DNA from: an uncultured Flavobacteriales bacterium
GTDB taxonomy: Bacteria > Bacteroidota > Bacteroidia > Flavobacteriales > Crocinitomicaceae
Reading direction: 5' to 3'
Assembly (NCBI GenBank): GCA_946480815.1
Contig: CAMLLB010000036.1
Coordinates: 1 to 39,808 of the forward strand
DNA length: 39,808 nt
Made by a program: the position numbers and the translations under genes. Positions 15,451-23,856 of this stretch are shown here, in pieces; the first letter of the stretch is position 1, and every line of letters begins with the position of its first letter. The notes beneath the pieces were generated by a model. It was not told the origin of the DNA. It was given only the letters and a program-made list of their open reading frames with translations, and ran no database searches.

Positions 15451-16981
15451 GCGGTTGGAGTTCGAGGGTTTCTTCGATATCCCAGTTTGGTCTGAGTTTG
15501 GATTTGAGTTCAAAGCGAACTACTTCTTCCGGTTGTGTTTTCAATTCCCAGTTACCGGCATCCCATTTCCCGTTTCCGTTGGCATCCCGGATACAGCGAA
15601 CCTGGTAAACGGCAGGAATGATATTCAGCCAGTCAATAACGGAGTCGGAATCCGACTTCATAAACGTGCGGATAGGATTATTACCGTCCATTAATTGGAT
15701 CACCCAGCGACCTTTCAGGCTTCCGACATTCAATTTGAGATTTGCCAGATCAGAGGTCCGAAACGTTTTGAGTTCTGTTTTGATCGAATCATTTTGATTT
15801 TCAGATCCTTTCAATGCACCCATTTTGAAATTCACGATCAACTCGAAAGCAGTCGCAGATTTCGGAATAATCCGTACCTGGTTTCCTGAAAAAGCGAAAT
15901 CGTACCTGATCTTTGATTTGGTTTTGTCTTCTACAACTATCAGCGAAGTGTCAACTTGATGAATGAACTCATTTGTTTCAAAAAGAAGCGTATCACCTAA
16001 TAGCCAGGAGTTTTTGTAAATCTTGTTTGAAACGGAAAAGTTCTTGTTTCGATCCTTCAAAGGAATGATTTTTGTAATGGTATCCGTACCATCGATAAAA
16101 GTATAAACCTCATTCGGAATAGTTGGAAGAGCTACCAAAGCCGAATCTTCAGTGAATCGCCTGATAATCCTGACCGGCTGCGAATTAATAGTCAGGCTCG
16201 ATTCAGTTATTTGTTTTCCGTAGGCATAGAACGTTCCCGGATTGAGTATTTTTACTTGTAATTGTTTGGCCGGACCTTTAGGTTTGGATGCCAGAATATG
16301 TGCGAATACTGTGCTGTCACCACTTGAAACCGTTTTGGTTGAATAAGCAATTTCTTCTCCGATAGTAGGAAGCCGGTCTTTATTCGAATCAAGAAAAGCA
16401 AATAATTGATATTCACCTGCTTTCAGGTAAGTGAATTCGAATTCGCCTTTTGAATTACTTTTACAAACATAGCTTGGAGCTTCTTTGTATGGGTCTTTCA
16501 CTGAATCGTATAATCCGACAGTAAAAGCATTGGAAGGTTTGTTGGTAAATCCGTCGGTTATTATTCCGTTGATTTTCAATGAATCGATCTGATCACCTGT
16601 TGAAAAAACAAACTGGTGAATTGTATCGTTTTTCTCGTTCAGATCTTTAATTGTTCCGTTCAGTTGGATAATGTAGGTCGTATTCGGTTGGAGTGTACCA
16701 TCCCACTTGATACTTAAGTCCCGTCTGCTGGAAGTAATATCCAGTTTCCCTGCATTCGGGTTCATAACTGCCGTATTCGCAGGGTCGTTCAGTGTAAAAA
16801 ATTCATTGAATTTTACCGTGAGTTCATTTTGGTTCACGTGTAAAGCTCCCTGTTCCGGATTTTGGGTTCCTTCCACAGGAGTTGCCGCGCGGTCATCAGA
16901 TGGCCCACCTGTTAAAGGAACAATCTCGGCACAGCCGGCTAAAAAAAGAAATAATCCTAGAAACAGTGAGTACCGACCCAT
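15443..16981 (-). CDS. lipoprotein with SbsA-type Ig-like domain
   Basis: A 512-residue lipoprotein. The start MGRYSLFLGLFLFLAGC is a type II signal peptide with the lipidated cysteine at 17. Residues about 20-135 form a Big_5/SbsA-type Ig-like domain: VPLTGGPSDDRAATPVEG, ELTVKFNEFF and TTYIIQLNGTIKDLNEKN are its typical landmarks. A carboxypeptidase-regulatory-like fold (FEFTYLKAGEYQLFAFLDSN) follows at about 180-225. The C-terminal part is beta-rich, and ends with a segment like DANGNGKWDAGNW. The ATG at 16981 lies inside msrC (25-nt overlap); the TTG at 16987 is also in frame. It probably sits on the outer membrane. Its function is unknown. Confidence 0.85.
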   Translation of the reverse strand: MGRYSLFLGLFLFLAGCAEIVPLTGGPSDDRAATPVEGTQNPEQGALHVNQNELTVKFNEFFTLNDPANTAVMNPNAGKLDITSSRRDLSIKWDGTLQPNTTYIIQLNGTIKDLNEKNDTIHQFVFSTGDQIDSLKINGIITDGFTNKPSNAFTVGLYDSVKDPYKEAPSYVCKSNSKGEFEFTYLKAGEYQLFAFLDSNKDRLPTIGEEIAYSTKTVSSGDSTVFAHILASKPKGPAKQLQVKILNPGTFYAYGKQITESSLTINSQPVRIIRRFTEDSALVALPTIPNEVYTFIDGTDTITKIIPLKDRNKNFSVSNKIYKNSWLLGDTLLFETNEFIHQVDTSLIVVEDKTKSKIRYDFAFSGNQVRIIPKSATAFELIVNFKMGALKGSENQNDSIKTELKTFRTSDLANLKLNVGSLKGRWVIQLMDGNNPIRTFMKSDSDSVIDWLNIIPAVYQVRCIRDANGNGKWDAGNWELKTQPEEVVRFELKSKLRPNWDIEETLELQPHE

Positions 16982-17439
16982 TCGCAAAGTTCATTTAAAT
17001 ATCTTGCATCAACTTCATCAAAATCGTTCAATGCATTACTGTCGACGTCCAGGATAGCAATAACCTGACCATTTTTCCGGATAGGGACCACAATTTCACT
17101 TTTGCTTTCGCTGGAACACGCGATGTGCCCGGGAAAAGCTTCTACATCCGGAACAAGCAGGGTTTCGTTTTGTTTCCAGGAAGATCCGCAAACACCTTTT
17201 CCATAATTGATCCGTGTGCAGGCAATTGGTCCCTGGAACGGTCCGAGAACAAGTTGTTCGTTTTCAACCAGGTAAAATCCTACCCAAAAGAAATTAAAAG
17301 TCATTTTCAGAGCAGAAGCCACATTTGCCAGATTGGCAACCAAATTTGGTTCACCAGTACACAAAGCTTTTGCCTGTGGAAGCAAAGTGGTGTATTTTTC
17401 TTCTTTGGAAGTCTGAGCTATAATTAATTCTTCTGCCAT
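16957..17439 (-). CDS. msrC: free methionine-R-sulfoxide reductase (GAF domain)
   Basis: A 160-residue single GAF-domain protein that reduces free methionine-R-sulfoxide. The three conserved cysteines are present: C74 (ACTRI), C84 (GKGVCG) and C108 (HIACSS), in the spacing found in E. coli MsrC (84, 94, 118), so the catalytic disulfide system should work. Other landmarks are WVGFYLV, LGPFQGP and VVPIRKNGQVIAILDVDS. I chose the ATG at 17439; a TTG at 17448 is in frame but would place the start on the -7 box. It is the first gene of an overlapping operon with the lipoprotein and YbhN-like genes. Confidence 0.95.
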   Translation of the reverse strand: MAEELIIAQTSKEEKYTTLLPQAKALCTGEPNLVANLANVASALKMTFNFFWVGFYLVENEQLVLGPFQGPIACTRINYGKGVCGSSWKQNETLLVPDVEAFPGHIACSSESKSEIVVPIRKNGQVIAILDVDSNALNDFDEVDARYLNELCEWVGTHCF

Positions 17440-17445
17440 AATGCA

Positions 17446-17453
17446 CAAAAATA
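17446..17453 (-). promoter_or_regulatory. -7 box TATTTTTG of msrC
   Basis: The reverse strand reads TATTTTTG, a perfect TAnnTTTG match, only 6 nt before the msrC ATG. A transcript starting 5-8 nt downstream of the box would have almost no leader. The upstream repeat region starts immediately behind it. Confidence 0.55.
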
Positions 17454-17454
17454 A

Positions 17455-17645
17455 GAAGAAAAAGCGTTAGTCTGCCGCGGCAGAAAGACTAAGTCACAAT
17501 CCGTCAGCTGACGGATCAGTGCGGAAGTGACGAAGGAAAAAGCGATAGTCCACGGTGGCGGAAAGACTGAGTTGCAATCCCTGAAATCCAGTATCGACAA
17601 GTAGGGTTGTTCATGGAGTCGACCGGTAGGCGACTCTTTTAATTT
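17455..17645. repeat. degenerate tandem repeat with palindromes and a terminator-like hairpin
   Basis: Two related units 78 nt apart begin with AAAAAGCG (17459-17466 and 17537-17544) and share about 45 nt, ending in CAATCC. Unit 1 has a perfect palindrome TCTGCCGCGGCAGA (17471-17484) inside an outer stem TTAGTC/GACTAA, then an 18-nt perfect palindrome at 17499-17516 (ATCCGTCAGCTGACGGAT). The region ends with stem GAGTCG (17616-17621)/CGACTC (17631-17636) followed by TTTTAATTT on the + strand. No gene is encoded. The rest of the 17440-17820 gap is AT-rich and holds only an 8-bp hairpin at 17707-17725. Confidence 0.65.
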
Positions 17646-17820
17646 GTGCATTTGCGGTAAAATCTCTCAAGGCTCATCATACAGATTTAGTAAAACCCGT
17701 AAAGAATAAGGAATGAAATTCCTTAAGCCAAAAAATGAATTTATTTCCGAGAAAAAATTGAAAAATTGCTTGACGGTAAATGATATTTTTACATAACTTA
17801 AATGGAAAACAAAATTTATT

Positions 17821-18540
17821 ATGCTTGATTTGAGCCAATTGGACAAAATTCTATTCTTAGACATTGAAACAGTTCCCGAAGTTTACCACTATGCTGATTT
17901 AGACTTAGAAACCACCAAATTATTTGATGCGAAAAATGCGCGTTACCTGACTGAAGACAAAACAAAAGCAGATGTGTATAATGAGAAAGCAGGTATTTAT
18001 GCTGAATTTGGTAAAATAGTCTGTATTTCTGTTGGTTTTGTACACCAATCAGTTACCGGAAAGTCTATTCGCATGACTTCATTTGCGCATGAAGACGAAG
18101 AGACTTTATTAAAGCAGTTTGTGCGCCTGTTGGAAAATAACTACAATACTCCGAAACACGTACTATGCGGTCACAATTCGAAGGAGTTTGATATTCCGTT
18201 TATTTGCCGCAGGTTGCTGATCCATGGGATCGGTTTACCGAATGTATTGAACCTTGCAGGAAAAAAACCATGGGAAATCCAACATTTGGATACGATGGAG
18301 CTTTGGAAGTTCGGAGATTACAAAGCATACACCAGCTTAGCCTTGTTGTGCCATATTTTTAAAATTCCTACGCCGAAGGATGATATATCCGGAGCAGATG
18401 TAGCGCGGGTTTACTATGAGGAAGGTGATTTGAACCGCATCCGAATTTATTGCGAAAAGGATGTTGTTGCATTAATTCAGTTATTTTTGAGAATGAACGG
18501 TGAGCCTTTGGTCGATGAAGGTGAGATTTACATTAAATGA
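17821..18540 (+). CDS. DnaQ-like 3'-5' exonuclease (PolB-exo2-like)
   Basis: A 239-residue stand-alone exonuclease of the DEDD superfamily. Motif I is LFLDIETVPE with D14 and E16, motif II is GHNSKEFDIPF with D124, and motif III is YCEKDVV with Y210 and D214, so it is of the DEDDy type with all metal-binding acidic residues present. The family (predicted PolB-related 3'-5' exonuclease) trims single-stranded ends of DNA or RNA; the biological role of the stand-alone form is not well known. I chose the ATG at 17821. No convincing -33/-7 pair is seen upstream; TATTTTTA at 17784-17791 is the nearest. A small exported protein follows 53 nt after the stop. Confidence 0.9.
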   Translation: MLDLSQLDKILFLDIETVPEVYHYADLDLETTKLFDAKNARYLTEDKTKADVYNEKAGIYAEFGKIVCISVGFVHQSVTGKSIRMTSFAHEDEETLLKQFVRLLENNYNTPKHVLCGHNSKEFDIPFICRRLLIHGIGLPNVLNLAGKKPWEIQHLDTMELWKFGDYKAYTSLALLCHIFKIPTPKDDISGADVARVYYEEGDLNRIRIYCEKDVVALIQLFLRMNGEPLVDEGEIYIK

Positions 18541-18593
18541 CCCGCCTCAACGGATAAGATAAATTAAACGACAACAAAAAACAACTACAATTT

Positions 18594-19067
18594 ATGATTC
18601 TGACAAAACAAAAAGCGATGCTTTTCGGCATCTTTTTAATGGGCCTGAACTACCTGAATGCCCAGGATGTTATTAAATACAATGGTAAATCCATTACCAT
18701 TCACGGACCTAAATGTTTCCTGATGGATGTCAATGGAACGGTCCTTGAATATCATCAAAAAATTGTAGGGGACGATTTGTATGCAACCGTATTAACAAAA
18801 AGTTCCGGAGGGACCGTTCGCGAGCTGACCGTTCGTAAAGTTTCGGTAAAAGTGATTACCGACAACGTTTTTAAAGTAGAACATGTCGATCGATATGGTG
18901 AAATGTATTCGTGTACTATTTTGACGGATTTGGATAAGGTGAATGCCAGTGTCTACGAAAAATCGGGATCGAAAATTTTCCAGGAAACGAATGTAACGAT
19001 CTATTTCGCGGATAAAAAGCAGATGACTGATTTCATCGACGAACTGAAAAAGAAAAGAGGGTTCTAA
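18594..19067 (+). CDS. small exported protein, function unknown
   Basis: A 157-residue protein with a signal peptide (about 1-23, ending LNYLNAQ). The mature part is beta-rich, with alternating Val/Ile-hydrophobic strands (TIHGPKCFLMDVNGTVLEY, TVRKVSVKVITDNVFKVEHVDR) and a charged C-terminal helix (DFIDELKKKRGF). I do not recognise a domain. It is probably periplasmic, or outer-membrane-associated on the periplasmic side, since no lipobox or T9SS sorting domain is visible. It sits 53 nt after the exonuclease gene and before a strong terminator, so the two may share a transcript. Confidence 0.68.
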   Translation: MILTKQKAMLFGIFLMGLNYLNAQDVIKYNGKSITIHGPKCFLMDVNGTVLEYHQKIVGDDLYATVLTKSSGGTVRELTVRKVSVKVITDNVFKVEHVDRYGEMYSCTILTDLDKVNASVYEKSGSKIFQETNVTIYFADKKQMTDFIDELKKKRGF

Positions 19068-19082
19068 AAAATCCGGATAAAG

Positions 19083-19114
19083 AAAACCCCGACATTTATT
19101 GTCGGGGTTTTTTA
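19083..19114 (+). terminator. rho-independent terminator
   Basis: AAAACCCCGAC (19083-19093) pairs with GTCGGGGTTTT (19101-19111) and runs on into TTT. The stem CCCCGAC/GTCGGGG is the same as in the terminator at 12581-12618. It ends the exonuclease-small exported protein transcript. On the opposite strand the A-run also gives a T-run, so it could also stop transcription from the metalloprotease genes. Confidence 0.85.
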
Positions 19115-19182
19115 TTTGGTTTCAGTTTATGACTGCACTAAGGCTTGTCAGGATTTTTCAGCTGTGGCTGATTCTTATTTTA

Positions 19183-21366
19183 CTACTTCTTAACGAAAGT
19201 CAATGTTCTTTGACCAGTTGCATCAACCATCTGGATCAGATAAGTTCCTGCAGAAAGGTTTTCAGTTGCAATGTTAACCAGGTTGTTTCCTTCGTTAGCA
19301 TTGATTCTGTGTTGTTGAATGCGTTTTCCGGTTAAATCAGTTACGTAGAACATGATCTCGTTGCTTCCTGTTTGCGAGCTGAATGAAATTTGAACTTCAT
19401 TCTCAGCCGGGTTCGGGAACAAGTTGATATTTCCAACACTTCCAAGATCTGCCAGACCTGCAGTAACAGGAGTTTCAGACGGAGCTCCGGAATAAATGTT
19501 GATATCATCGATATAGAAGTTGTTTCCACCACCGTTGGTTGTTTGGAATTTGCAACGGAAGTTTTCATTCCAGTATGCTGATGTTACATTCGTTACGTGA
19601 ACAGTTACCCAATCAGCAGCACCCGGAGTCCAGGCAGAAGCAGCGGTGTTTGTTCCTGACATAGTTGTAGCTGTTAATGTTTTGCGCACATCCCATGTTT
19701 CACCGCAGTCAGCGGTTACGAATACTTTTAATAAATCAGTATTGGCCGAAGTTTTCTTTCTGTAAGCGTATCTGAATGATAAAGTAACTCCTGTTCCGGA
19801 AGTAATGCTTGATAAGTCTACTGCTCCTGAAATCAATTCATCGATTTGCCCGGTGCTTGTTTGACTGAAGTTATCCAGTTTCGCTGAATTTGTTCCGGTT
19901 TTTGCTGCAGTATTCGTTACTGACCACGCGCTTCCACCTCCATTGTAAACAAACCAGCTTGGACTGTTCAGGGTCATAGAACCTTCAAAACTTTCATAGA
20001 ACGGAAGGTTTCCTCCTGCCGGTAATACGGTAATGTATGCAGGAATGTTTGCCGTATTTGAATTCGATCCGTCGGTTGCCTGTAACTGAACAGCATATGT
20101 TCCCGGAGTATTGTAAGTAACTGTTGGGTTTTGTACCGTTGAAGAAGCCGGTGAACCTCCTGTGAAAGTCCAGTTCCATCCTGTAGCAAGGTTATAAGAC
20201 TCATCTGTGAATGTAATCGATTCACCTGCACAGATTACTTTTCTTGGAGTGCTGAATTTAGCAGTACAAAGAATTAATGGAGTATTCGCCCCTACAGCTG
20301 TAAGGTTCGCTGCGGAAACCACGTTCGCACGACCTGTGCTGCTTACCGTCAACGCAGTTCTCATACGGTTAACCTGCCCGACTGTAAACATTTTTGAACA
20401 GTAAGAATAATCCATGTAGTTTTCAACGTTGTCAATTTGGTCAAATCCCCAGTATGCGTTATCTGTTGAACACGTATTTGCAGATGGATTACATGTTGTG
20501 GAACCTTGTGTTGCAGGTGTGTCCTGAATATTGTCAGTTCCACCACAACCTGCAGATCCAGGGTTGTTGTTTCCGCCCCAAACGTGATCCAAATTCAACC
20601 AGTGACCTACTTCGTGTGTTAAAGCACGGCTGTATGGTTCAGAAGAAGTTCCGATATTTCCGAAATAATTGTGAAGGATAAAAATCCCGTTTTGCATGCT
20701 GCTTGCAGACCAGTTTGCCGGAAGCATAGTATATCCTGCTGCCCCGCCAATATCTTCACAAACATACACATTCAGGTATTTGTTTCCTGGCCATTGTCCG
20801 TTGTAAACGTCATTTCCTGCAACAATCGCATTGATCTGAGCAGTACCGCTTGATCCATCATGGGTAATGGCGTTTTGCGTGCGCGTAATTCCTGAGAAAC
20901 AAGCTCCGTTCGGTGCTTTGGTAGCAAGAACAAACTTCACGTCAACTTTACTTCTGAGTGATTGGAAAGGTGCCTGCACGGTTGCCGTATCTGGATTTAA
21001 CATCGCGTAATCACGGTTCAAAATATTTAAAGCAGACATAATCTGCTCTTTCGAAACGTTTTCACTGCCATTATCATGCAGAATGTGGAAAACCACCGGG
21101 ATAGTATAAACAATTGCTTTAGTAGTACTGTTGTCACCTTTTTTAGCCAACATCAGGTTCTCAAATGCTTCCTGCTCTTTTGCGTATTGTTTCGCGAATT
21201 CCGGATTTGATTTAAGCTCATTCATTTTTTTATGCGTGGTACAGTATTCTACATGTTCACCATCACGCATGTTGCCTTTATCTAAAATGCGTTCTTGCTT
21301 TTGAGCAAAACTCCATGTGGCAGAAAGTAGGGAGATACCTAGGAGCGAGTAAAATTGTTTTTTCAT
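19183..21366 (-). CDS. secreted M43 metalloprotease with T9SS sorting domain (paralogue A)
   Basis: A 727-residue exported protease. Signal peptide at 1-21 (ends TWSFAQ). The N-terminal part (about 25-90) is charged and helical and is probably a propeptide. The catalytic domain has the M43/cytophagalysin motif HEVGHWLNLDH: H251, E252, H255 and H261, with a Met-turn in NYMDYSYCSKMF about 90 residues later. A PKD domain (about 395-470, GWNWTFTGGSPAS) and a MAM/jelly-roll-like domain follow (FYESFEGS, then YIDDINIYSG). The C-terminal FPNPAENEVQISF, LTGKRIQQHRIN and LSAGTYLIQM match a type A T9SS sorting domain. The ATG at 21366 begins the clear signal peptide. It lies after its close relative (21560-23725) in the same orientation, separated by a terminator. 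Confidence 0.93.
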   Translation of the reverse strand: MKKQFYSLLGISLLSATWSFAQKQERILDKGNMRDGEHVEYCTTHKKMNELKSNPEFAKQYAKEQEAFENLMLAKKGDNSTTKAIVYTIPVVFHILHDNGSENVSKEQIMSALNILNRDYAMLNPDTATVQAPFQSLRSKVDVKFVLATKAPNGACFSGITRTQNAITHDGSSGTAQINAIVAGNDVYNGQWPGNKYLNVYVCEDIGGAAGYTMLPANWSASSMQNGIFILHNYFGNIGTSSEPYSRALTHEVGHWLNLDHVWGGNNNPGSAGCGGTDNIQDTPATQGSTTCNPSANTCSTDNAYWGFDQIDNVENYMDYSYCSKMFTVGQVNRMRTALTVSSTGRANVVSAANLTAVGANTPLILCTAKFSTPRKVICAGESITFTDESYNLATGWNWTFTGGSPASSTVQNPTVTYNTPGTYAVQLQATDGSNSNTANIPAYITVLPAGGNLPFYESFEGSMTLNSPSWFVYNGGGSAWSVTNTAAKTGTNSAKLDNFSQTSTGQIDELISGAVDLSSITSGTGVTLSFRYAYRKKTSANTDLLKVFVTADCGETWDVRKTLTATTMSGTNTAASAWTPGAADWVTVHVTNVTSAYWNENFRCKFQTTNGGGNNFYIDDINIYSGAPSETPVTAGLADLGSVGNINLFPNPAENEVQISFSSQTGSNEIMFYVTDLTGKRIQQHRINANEGNNLVNIATENLSAGTYLIQMVDATGQRTLTFVKK

Positions 21367-21370
21367 TTTT

Positions 21371-21378
21371 CTAGCTAG
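21371..21378. promoter_or_regulatory. CTAGCTAG motif shared by both metalloprotease leaders
   Basis: CTAGCTAG lies 4 nt upstream of the 21366 start. An identical motif occurs at 23737-23744, 11 nt upstream of the 23725 start, and in both leaders the reverse strand reads AAACTAGCTAGAA. It is an 8-bp palindrome, conserved between two duplicated genes, so it may be simple leftover identity or a shared control site. Confidence 0.35.
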
Positions 21379-21517
21379 TTTATTACTAAAATGATTTAAA
21401 TGATAGGGAAAAGTTGGAAAATAGAGTACAGTTCGATCCACGAAATTTACGTACTTTCTGAATTGTGTGTAGTAACTTTTGTTTTAAGTGTCCTAATCGT
21501 TGAGTGAACAGAAATAA

Positions 21518-21546
21518 ATAAGGTTGGAAACAGCTTCCAACCTTAT
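21518..21546 (-). terminator. hairpin terminator of metalloprotease paralogue B
   Basis: A perfect 12-bp stem ATAAGGTTGGAA/TTCCAACCTTAT (21518-21529 with 21535-21546) with a 5-nt loop. On the reverse strand it is followed by TTATTTCTG, a weak T-tract, 14 nt after the stop codon at 21560. Confidence 0.7.
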
Positions 21547-21559
21547 CCGAAAATGTTAT

Positions 21560-23725
21560 TTACCGTTTCACAAATGAGAAAGTTCTTTCTTGTGAAGAGC
21601 CACTCATCTTGATTAAATAAGTTCCTGCAGACAGATCAGCAGTTTCTATGAATACAAGGTTTGTTCCTTCCTGTGCATTTACAGGGATTGATTTAATCAT
21701 TTTTCCTGACAGATCTGTAACTATAAACTCCAATGAATTGTTTCCTGTTTGCGAGCTAAAACTGATCTGAAGTTCATTTTCAGCCGGATTCGGGAATAGA
21801 TTGAAATCCTGGAATGTACCAAAGTCATTTAAGCCTAAAACAATATCATCGGATGGAGCACCTGCATAAATATTAATATCATCCAGGTATACGTTGTTTC
21901 CACCTCCTGCTGTAAATTGGAATTTGAATCTGAAATTTTCATTCCAATATGCGCTGGTAACGTTCGTAACGTGTACGGTAATCCAGTCAGCCGGAGCAGG
22001 AGTCCATTGTGATGTTGCTACATTGGATCCAGACATGGTTGTTGCAGTCAATGTTTTACGCACATCCCAAACTTCACCGCAATCTTTCGTTATAAACAGT
22101 TTCAGGACATCTGTATCGGTAGAGGTTCTTTTACGGTACGCGTATCTGAATGAAAGTGTCGCATTCGTTGCAGAAGTAATTCCTGATAAATCAATGGAGT
22201 GAGATTCCAATTCATCCATTTGAGCATCCGTTTGCCCGAAGTTTTGCAGTTTCGCAGAATTTGTTCCTGTGCGACCTACAGCCGTAGTTACTGTCCATGG
22301 ATTTCCGCCGCCATTGGTAACAAACCAGTTCGGACTAGCGAAACTGGTGAAGGTCTCAAAACTTTCATAGTAAGGTATTCCGGTTGCAGCCGGCAATACA
22401 GTAATGTAACCTGCAATAGCTGCCGTATTTGAACTGATTCCGTCAGTAGCTTCCAGTTGAACTGCATAAGTTCCGGGAGTATTATAAGTAACCGTTGGAT
22501 TTTGCACGGTTGAGGTTGCCGGTGAACCACCTGTAAATGACCAGTTCCACCCGGATACGGCATTGAACGATTCATCTGAGAATTGAATGCTTTCACCTGC
22601 ACAAATCACTTTTCTTGGAGTGCTGAATTTAGCTGCGCAAAGTACCGGAGCAGTGTTCGCGCCGACTGCTGCAAGGTTCGCTGCCGATACAATATTGGCT
22701 CTTCCCGTTGAACTAACTGTTAATGCAGTTCTCATTCGATTGACTTGTCCAGCAGTAAACATTTTGGAGCAATACGAATAATCCATGTAGTTTTCTACGT
22801 TATCTACCTGGTCAAATCCCCAGTATGCATTATCACTGCTGCAGGTGTTCGAGTTCAGGAAACAGGAAGTTGAACCGATGCAGGCAGGTGTATCTGCAAC
22901 CGCATCATTTCCGCAGCTTACTCCAGGGTTATTTGTTCCTCCCCAAACATGGGATAAATTTAACCAGTGTCCAACTTCATGAGTTAGTGTGCGGCTCGTA
23001 TATGGAGTTGAAGTACCGATATCACCAACATAGGTGCTCAAAACCCAGATTCCGTTACCCATGTCAGATGCAGACCAGCTTCCCGGGTTAAAAGTATAAC
23101 CGGCCGCACCACCGATATCTTTACAAATGAAGATGTTTAAGTATTTATTCCCGGGCCAGCTGCCATTGTAAACATCATTTCCGGCAACAATTGCATTTAC
23201 TTGTGCATCCCCATCCTCACCATTCGTTGTTTGAGTACTCAAAGTTCTGGTAATTCCCGAAAAGCAAGCACCGTTCGGAGCTTTTGTAGCAAGTACGAAT
23301 TTAATGTCTGCTTTACTGCGGATAGTTTGGAAAGGTGCCTGTACTGAAATCGTGTCTGGATTGAGCATGGCATAATCCCTGTTCAGAATACTCAAAGCGG
23401 ACATGATCTGTTCCTTTGAAATATTTTCTTCTCCTCCATTATGTAATACGTGAAATACTACCGGAATGGTATAAACAAGTGCTTTAGTTGAATTGTCTCC
23501 TTTTTCTGCAAGTAAACTTTCGAATGCTTGTTGTTCTTTGGCATATTGTTTCGCGCGTGCCGGATCAGACAAAAGCTGATTCATTTTTTTATGGGTAACG
23601 CAATATTCAACATGTTCTCCCTGACGCATGTTTTCTTTGTCCAATTTTCGCGCCTGACTTTGCGAAAAGACTGAATTTGAAAGGCATAAGGTTAGTGTTA
23701 AAAGAGTAGAGAGTTTCTTTTTCAT
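21560..23725 (-). CDS. secreted M43 metalloprotease with T9SS sorting domain (paralogue B)
   Basis: A 721-residue exported protease, the close relative of the downstream gene. Signal peptide at 1-22 (ends NSVFSQ). The zinc motif is HEVGHWLNLSH, with H249, E250, H253 and H259, and the Met-turn is the same NYMDYSYCSKMF. PKD and MAM-like domains follow in the same order, then the T9SS C-terminal domain (FPNPAENELQISF, LSGKMIKSIPVN, LSAGTYLIKM). Long stretches are identical with paralogue A, especially in the catalytic domain; the differences lie mostly in the segment between residues about 160 and 300 and in surface loops. It is read first, with paralogue A behind it. Each has its own leader. 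Both are likely extracellular proteinases for protein feeding. Confidence 0.93.
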   Translation of the reverse strand: MKKKLSTLLTLTLCLSNSVFSQSQARKLDKENMRQGEHVEYCVTHKKMNQLLSDPARAKQYAKEQQAFESLLAEKGDNSTKALVYTIPVVFHVLHNGGEENISKEQIMSALSILNRDYAMLNPDTISVQAPFQTIRSKADIKFVLATKAPNGACFSGITRTLSTQTTNGEDGDAQVNAIVAGNDVYNGSWPGNKYLNIFICKDIGGAAGYTFNPGSWSASDMGNGIWVLSTYVGDIGTSTPYTSRTLTHEVGHWLNLSHVWGGTNNPGVSCGNDAVADTPACIGSTSCFLNSNTCSSDNAYWGFDQVDNVENYMDYSYCSKMFTAGQVNRMRTALTVSSTGRANIVSAANLAAVGANTAPVLCAAKFSTPRKVICAGESIQFSDESFNAVSGWNWSFTGGSPATSTVQNPTVTYNTPGTYAVQLEATDGISSNTAAIAGYITVLPAATGIPYYESFETFTSFASPNWFVTNGGGNPWTVTTAVGRTGTNSAKLQNFGQTDAQMDELESHSIDLSGITSATNATLSFRYAYRKRTSTDTDVLKLFITKDCGEVWDVRKTLTATTMSGSNVATSQWTPAPADWITVHVTNVTSAYWNENFRFKFQFTAGGGNNVYLDDINIYAGAPSDDIVLGLNDFGTFQDFNLFPNPAENELQISFSSQTGNNSLEFIVTDLSGKMIKSIPVNAQEGTNLVFIETADLSAGTYLIKMSGSSQERTFSFVKR

Positions 23726-23856
23726 TATCTTAAGTTCTAGCTAGTTTTATTAAGTAACCGTAATTTGAGTGCAACAAGTTACAACATTTGTTTTAGAAAT
23801 AGCTTGTTGTTTGAAAAGTTTAAAACAATTTGAGTAACAATTAGTTAAAATTTACT

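Noticed and set aside
17455..17645. CRISPR array
   Set aside because: Only two degenerate units, with no uniform repeats or spacers of fixed length, and no cas gene nearby.
21560..23725. One M43 copy as a pseudogene
   Set aside because: Both copies have intact signal peptide, HExxH motif, domain order and sorting domain, with no frameshift.
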